DNA of 7,368 bases from Nitrososphaeraceae archaeon (GTDB lineage Archaea > Thermoproteota > Nitrososphaeria > Nitrososphaerales > Nitrososphaeraceae). The notes beneath the pieces were generated by a model. It was not told the DNA's origin. It did no database searches and was given only the letters and a program-made list of their open reading frames with translations. The stretch spans positions 1 to 7,368 of the forward strand of contig JASHSN010000139.1 of NCBI GenBank assembly GCA_030038695.1, read 5' to 3'. Position 1 is the first letter of the stretch, and the number at the start of each line of letters is the position of its first letter. Below are positions 5,096-7,368 of the stretch, one piece after another. Both the position numbers and the translations under genes were made by a program.

Positions 5096-5105
5096 TTTAT
5101 AATAT
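5096..5105 (+). promoter_or_regulatory. TATA-like box / T tract between radical SAM and SHOCT genes
   Basis: TTTATAATAT follows the radical SAM stop by about 20 bases. The T4 at 5095-5098 may end the upstream transcript. The TATA-like core could start the SHOCT transcript near 5126, leaving a leader of about 45 bases. Both roles are inferred from position. Confidence 0.35.
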
Positions 5106-5170
5106 TACGTTGAATTTAACGATATGACATTGGATTAGCAACTCCTAAGTTAAGTAATGAGCTGCAGATA

Positions 5171-5497
5171 ATGTTAAATAGCGTCTTGAACTCTAAGTAT
5201 TCCATGGTACTAGGTGCGATGTTAATAGGAGGCATGGTGGGGCATTACTCGGCAACAAGACAGTTTGAATCAATGTCTGCGGCACAAGAACAGCAGGCAC
5301 AGATAGACCGGGCAACACAAGCAGCTCAACATGCACAAGCGCGAGCAGATGAGATTGCACGCCAAGCACAGTTATCTAGTCAAGATAAAAAGGATCCGTT
5401 GAAGGAACTCGAAAAAATAGGTAATCTCAAACAACAAGGATTCATAACAGAAGAAGAGTTCCAGAAATTAAAAGCAAGAATACTCTCGGGTTTTTAA
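5171..5497 (+). CDS. Membrane-anchored SHOCT-domain protein
   Basis: A 108-residue protein with three parts. Residues 10-25 (YSMVLGAMLIGGMVGH) form one N-terminal membrane segment. Residues 33-70 are an Ala/Gln-rich helix, probably a coiled coil, with repeated AQ and QA pairs. Residues 75-106 are a C-terminal SHOCT domain (DPLKELEKIGNLKQQGFITEEEFQKLKARIL), with its usual 'L...G.IT.EEF..LK..IL' pattern. SHOCT is a short helical module found at the ends of many unrelated proteins; its molecular role is mostly unknown, with oligomerisation or tethering suspected. No catalytic residue is present. The ATG has no clear Shine-Dalgarno sequence. The gene lies 95 bases after the radical SAM gene and 220 bases before the kinase, all on one strand, but with separate promoter-like elements and a T6 tract behind it. 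Domain assignment is confident; function is unknown. Confidence 0.85.
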   Translation: MLNSVLNSKYSMVLGAMLIGGMVGHYSATRQFESMSAAQEQQAQIDRATQAAQHAQARADEIARQAQLSSQDKKDPLKELEKIGNLKQQGFITEEEFQKLKARILSGF

Positions 5498-5538
5498 ATA
5501 TCCATATTGGAAGGGTTCCTGTAGGAAGCAGCCTCAAC

Positions 5539-5544
5539 TTTTTT
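5539..5544 (+). terminator. Oligo-T terminator after the SHOCT gene
   Basis: Six Ts lie 42 bases behind the stop codon, which suits archaeal intrinsic termination and would separate this gene from the kinase. A perfect 6-bp hairpin (AGAGCA at 5578-5583, TGCTCT at 5592-5597, 8-base loop) follows 34 bases later and may be unrelated. Confidence 0.45.
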
Positions 5545-5680
5545 ATGATAATAGACACTGAAAAAGTACGACTAGAAAGAGCATTGGCTTCTGCTCTATT
5601 GTGACCTTGGCTGTCTATATGTATACGAGTTCCTAGAGCCTCGCCGAAAAGAAGTAGCATATCATAAAAAAGTAGTGTCC

Positions 5681-5692
5681 TATATTTTATAT
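5681..5692 (+). promoter_or_regulatory. TATA box of the histidine kinase gene
   Basis: TATATTTTATAT is centred near 5686. Initiation around 5712 would leave about six bases before the TTG at 5718, a nearly leaderless transcript. This is the clearest evidence for the TTG start. Confidence 0.5.
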
Positions 5693-5717
5693 CTACGAGT
5701 AACCTACTCTAATTCAT

Positions 5718-7368
5718 TTGATACCAGAGCCATCGAACCCAGGTGTTGAAAGAACAGAAGTGATTCATGGAAGTGAACGTGTAATAGGGACAGAATTGCG
5801 TTTTTTCTCCGAAGCAAGATCCAGAATTGACACCTGTATGGATTCTACAAGGCCTACGTTGGCATTAGAACTTGAACCAATAAGAAGATCTTTTGTTGAG
5901 GCAAAAAGAAATGGTGTACAGTTGCGATATCTTACAGAAATTACAAATGATAACTTATTATCCTGCAAAGAGATAATTAAAATAACTGATGAACTTCGTC
6001 ATCTTGATGGTATAAAAGGTAATTTCATGATAAGCGAAAGTGAATATCTCGCTCCAATCACTTCAGATGAAACAAGCAAACCATCGTTTATCATTATTTT
6101 CAGTAATGTCAAAGAAATTGTGGAACATCAGCAGTATGTTTTCGATACTTTTTGGAACAAGGCAATACCAGCTTACCAGAGAATTACAGAAATCGAAGAG
6201 GGAGTTGACAGAACTGCTATTGAAGTTATCCCACATTCAAATAGGGCACGAGAGATGTATCTGAAGCTTATGAAAAATGCCCAAAAAGAAATAATATTGA
6301 TGTTTCCGACTATCAACGCATTCAAGAGGCAGGCAGGACTGGGGATATTTGAATTCTGCAGGGGCCATGACTTAAAAGTCAGAATACTGATGCCTGATGA
6401 TAAATCCATCCATCAAACATTACAAAACTTGAAAGATATTCACATGAACTTTCATATCAGGAATATTGAACAAACTGCTGGCACTCATGCTACATTTCTA
6501 GTAGTGGATGGGAAATTTTCTTTAGTAATGGAGATAAGAGATGATTCAAAAACGACTTTCGATGAAGCAATAGGATTATCAACGTATTCTAATAGTAAGG
6601 CGGGAGTTTTGTCTTATGTTGCAATATTCGAGAATTTATGGAAACAGACTCAATTATATGAAGACATTAAAAAAGCCCATGAACAATTAAAACTTCATAG
6701 TAAAGCTCAGAAAGAATTCATTAATGTAGCAGCTCACGAATTAAGAACACCTATTCAGCCAATACTAGGCTTATCGCAGCTTCTTCTATCTAAGTCAGGA
6801 AGTATTGAAAACTACAATGAATTATTGTCTATTATTAATAGAAATGCGAAGAGATTGAATCGGCTATCAGACGATATATTAGATGCTACAAAAATCGAAA
6901 GTAAGTCACTAGAGCTAAAGAAAGAACGATTCGACCTAAATGATATAATAATAAACGCTATGGACGATATGATATTGAGCAAAGACCTAGTAAACAAAAA
7001 TGTTCAGTTATTATATCAACCTCAAGTCATTGTATTGGAAGCAGACAAAGGAAGAATTTCTCAGGTTATTTCTAATCTAATAAGTAACGCCGTTAAATTT
7101 ACCAAAGTCGGCACTATCACTATTACAACAGAAACAGATCAAGACGAAAGTGTTATACTTGTCAGTGTAACGGATACGGGTAGTGGCATAGATCCTGAGA
7201 TACTGCCCGATCTATTCGCAAAGTTTAAGACAAAATCGTCTTCAGGCGCAGGGCTAGGTTTGTTTATTTCCAAAAGTATTATAGAATCCCATGGGGGCAA
7301 CATATGGGCCGAAAATAATTCTACTGGTAATGGATCAACATTTACTTTCGCTCTTCCACTTAAACCAA
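5718..7368 (+). CDS. Cytoplasmic sensor histidine kinase, PLD/TrmB-like sensor (3' partial)
   Basis: At least 550 residues; the window ends in frame just past the kinase core. The N-terminal half (about 10-310) resembles two tandem PLD/TrmB-sensor-like lobes known to me from Nitrososphaerales kinases. Lobe 1 carries TCMDSTRPTLALELEPIRRSF and ELRHLDGIKGNFMISESEY (from residue 92). Lobe 2 carries REMYLKLMKNAQKEIILMFP (from about 177) and DDSKTTFDEAIGLSTYSNS (from 275). A helical linker (about 305-335) leads to the HisKA domain with phospho-acceptor H340 in AAHELRTPIQP. The ATPase domain has N457 in NLISNAVKFT, D486 in DTGSGID and GAGLGLF near 509-515, so all catalytic boxes are intact. No membrane segment is seen, so it probably senses a cytoplasmic signal; the ligand is unknown. 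The frame opens after a TAA at 5700-5702 and its first start is TTG 5718, close behind a TATA box. No response regulator is in view; one could lie beyond the window. A C-terminal receiver domain cannot be excluded. Confidence 0.92.
   Translation, partial: MIPEPSNPGVERTEVIHGSERVIGTELRFFSEARSRIDTCMDSTRPTLALELEPIRRSFVEAKRNGVQLRYLTEITNDNLLSCKEIIKITDELRHLDGIKGNFMISESEYLAPITSDETSKPSFIIIFSNVKEIVEHQQYVFDTFWNKAIPAYQRITEIEEGVDRTAIEVIPHSNRAREMYLKLMKNAQKEIILMFPTINAFKRQAGLGIFEFCRGHDLKVRILMPDDKSIHQTLQNLKDIHMNFHIRNIEQTAGTHATFLVVDGKFSLVMEIRDDSKTTFDEAIGLSTYSNSKAGVLSYVAIFENLWKQTQLYEDIKKAHEQLKLHSKAQKEFINVAAHELRTPIQPILGLSQLLLSKSGSIENYNELLSIINRNAKRLNRLSDDILDATKIESKSLELKKERFDLNDIIINAMDDMILSKDLVNKNVQLLYQPQVIVLEADKGRISQVISNLISNAVKFTKVGTITITTETDQDESVILVSVTDTGSGIDPEILPDLFAKFKTKSSSGAGLGLFISKSIIESHGGNIWAENNSTGNGSTFTFALPLKP

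Noticed and set aside
5545..5604. 19-codon plus-strand frame behind the SHOCT gene (MIIDTEKVRLERALASALL)
   Set aside because: It is very short, lies right behind an oligo-T terminator, and its end coincides with a hairpin. No start signal supports it.
5442..5660. Minus-strand 72-residue frame rich in leucine between the SHOCT and kinase genes
   Set aside because: It overlaps the end of the SHOCT gene antisense and shows no promoter or domain. The leucines derive from an A/G-rich plus strand.

Overview
The window looks like a piece of an ammonia-oxidising archaeon of the Nitrososphaerales, most likely Candidatus Nitrosocosmicus or a close relative. The evidence is the AT-rich DNA and the low coding density (about 70 % coding, with several intergenic gaps of 300-600 bases). 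Archaeal TATA-like boxes also sit about 30-40 bases ahead of start codons, with little or no leader. Several proteins closely resemble families I associate with these archaea: a winged-helix regulator with an ILAALADTELQKILD-type N-terminus, a soluble histidine kinase with a double PLD/TrmB-like sensor region and an AAHELRTPIQPILG H-box, and a jelly-roll-like polysaccharide-lyase-type protein. The genus assignment comes from remembered family resemblance, not from a search.

Layout, left to right. Bases 1-257 are mostly non-coding, with a weak 30-codon ORF and two overlapping inverted repeats in front of the first gene. A small exported-looking His-rich protein (258-512, +) is followed by a convergent gap (513-837) and a small charged hypothetical protein (838-1059, -). 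A long divergent gap (1060-1677), rich in short inverted repeats, leads to a winged-helix regulator (1678-2037, +). A large extracellular-type protein (2091-3047, -) converges on the regulator. A 324-base gap with a cluster of oligo-T tracts separates it from a SnoaL-like protein (3372-3803, -). That gene diverges from a radical SAM protein (4122-5075, +). On the same strand follow a small membrane-anchored SHOCT protein (5171-5497, +) and a cytoplasmic sensor histidine kinase (5718 to the window end, +; its 3' end is outside the window).

The genes do not form an obvious operon. Nearly every one has its own TATA-like element and a gap of at least 53 bases to its neighbour. Two genes, the radical SAM protein and the kinase, appear to start with TTG close behind a TATA box. 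No response regulator, CRISPR array, tRNA, rRNA, transposase or integrase is visible. The most noteworthy items are the modular histidine kinase, the His/Cys small exported protein, the repeat-rich leader of the winged-helix regulator and the unexplained oligo-T cluster. I see no clear evidence for an undescribed multi-gene system here.
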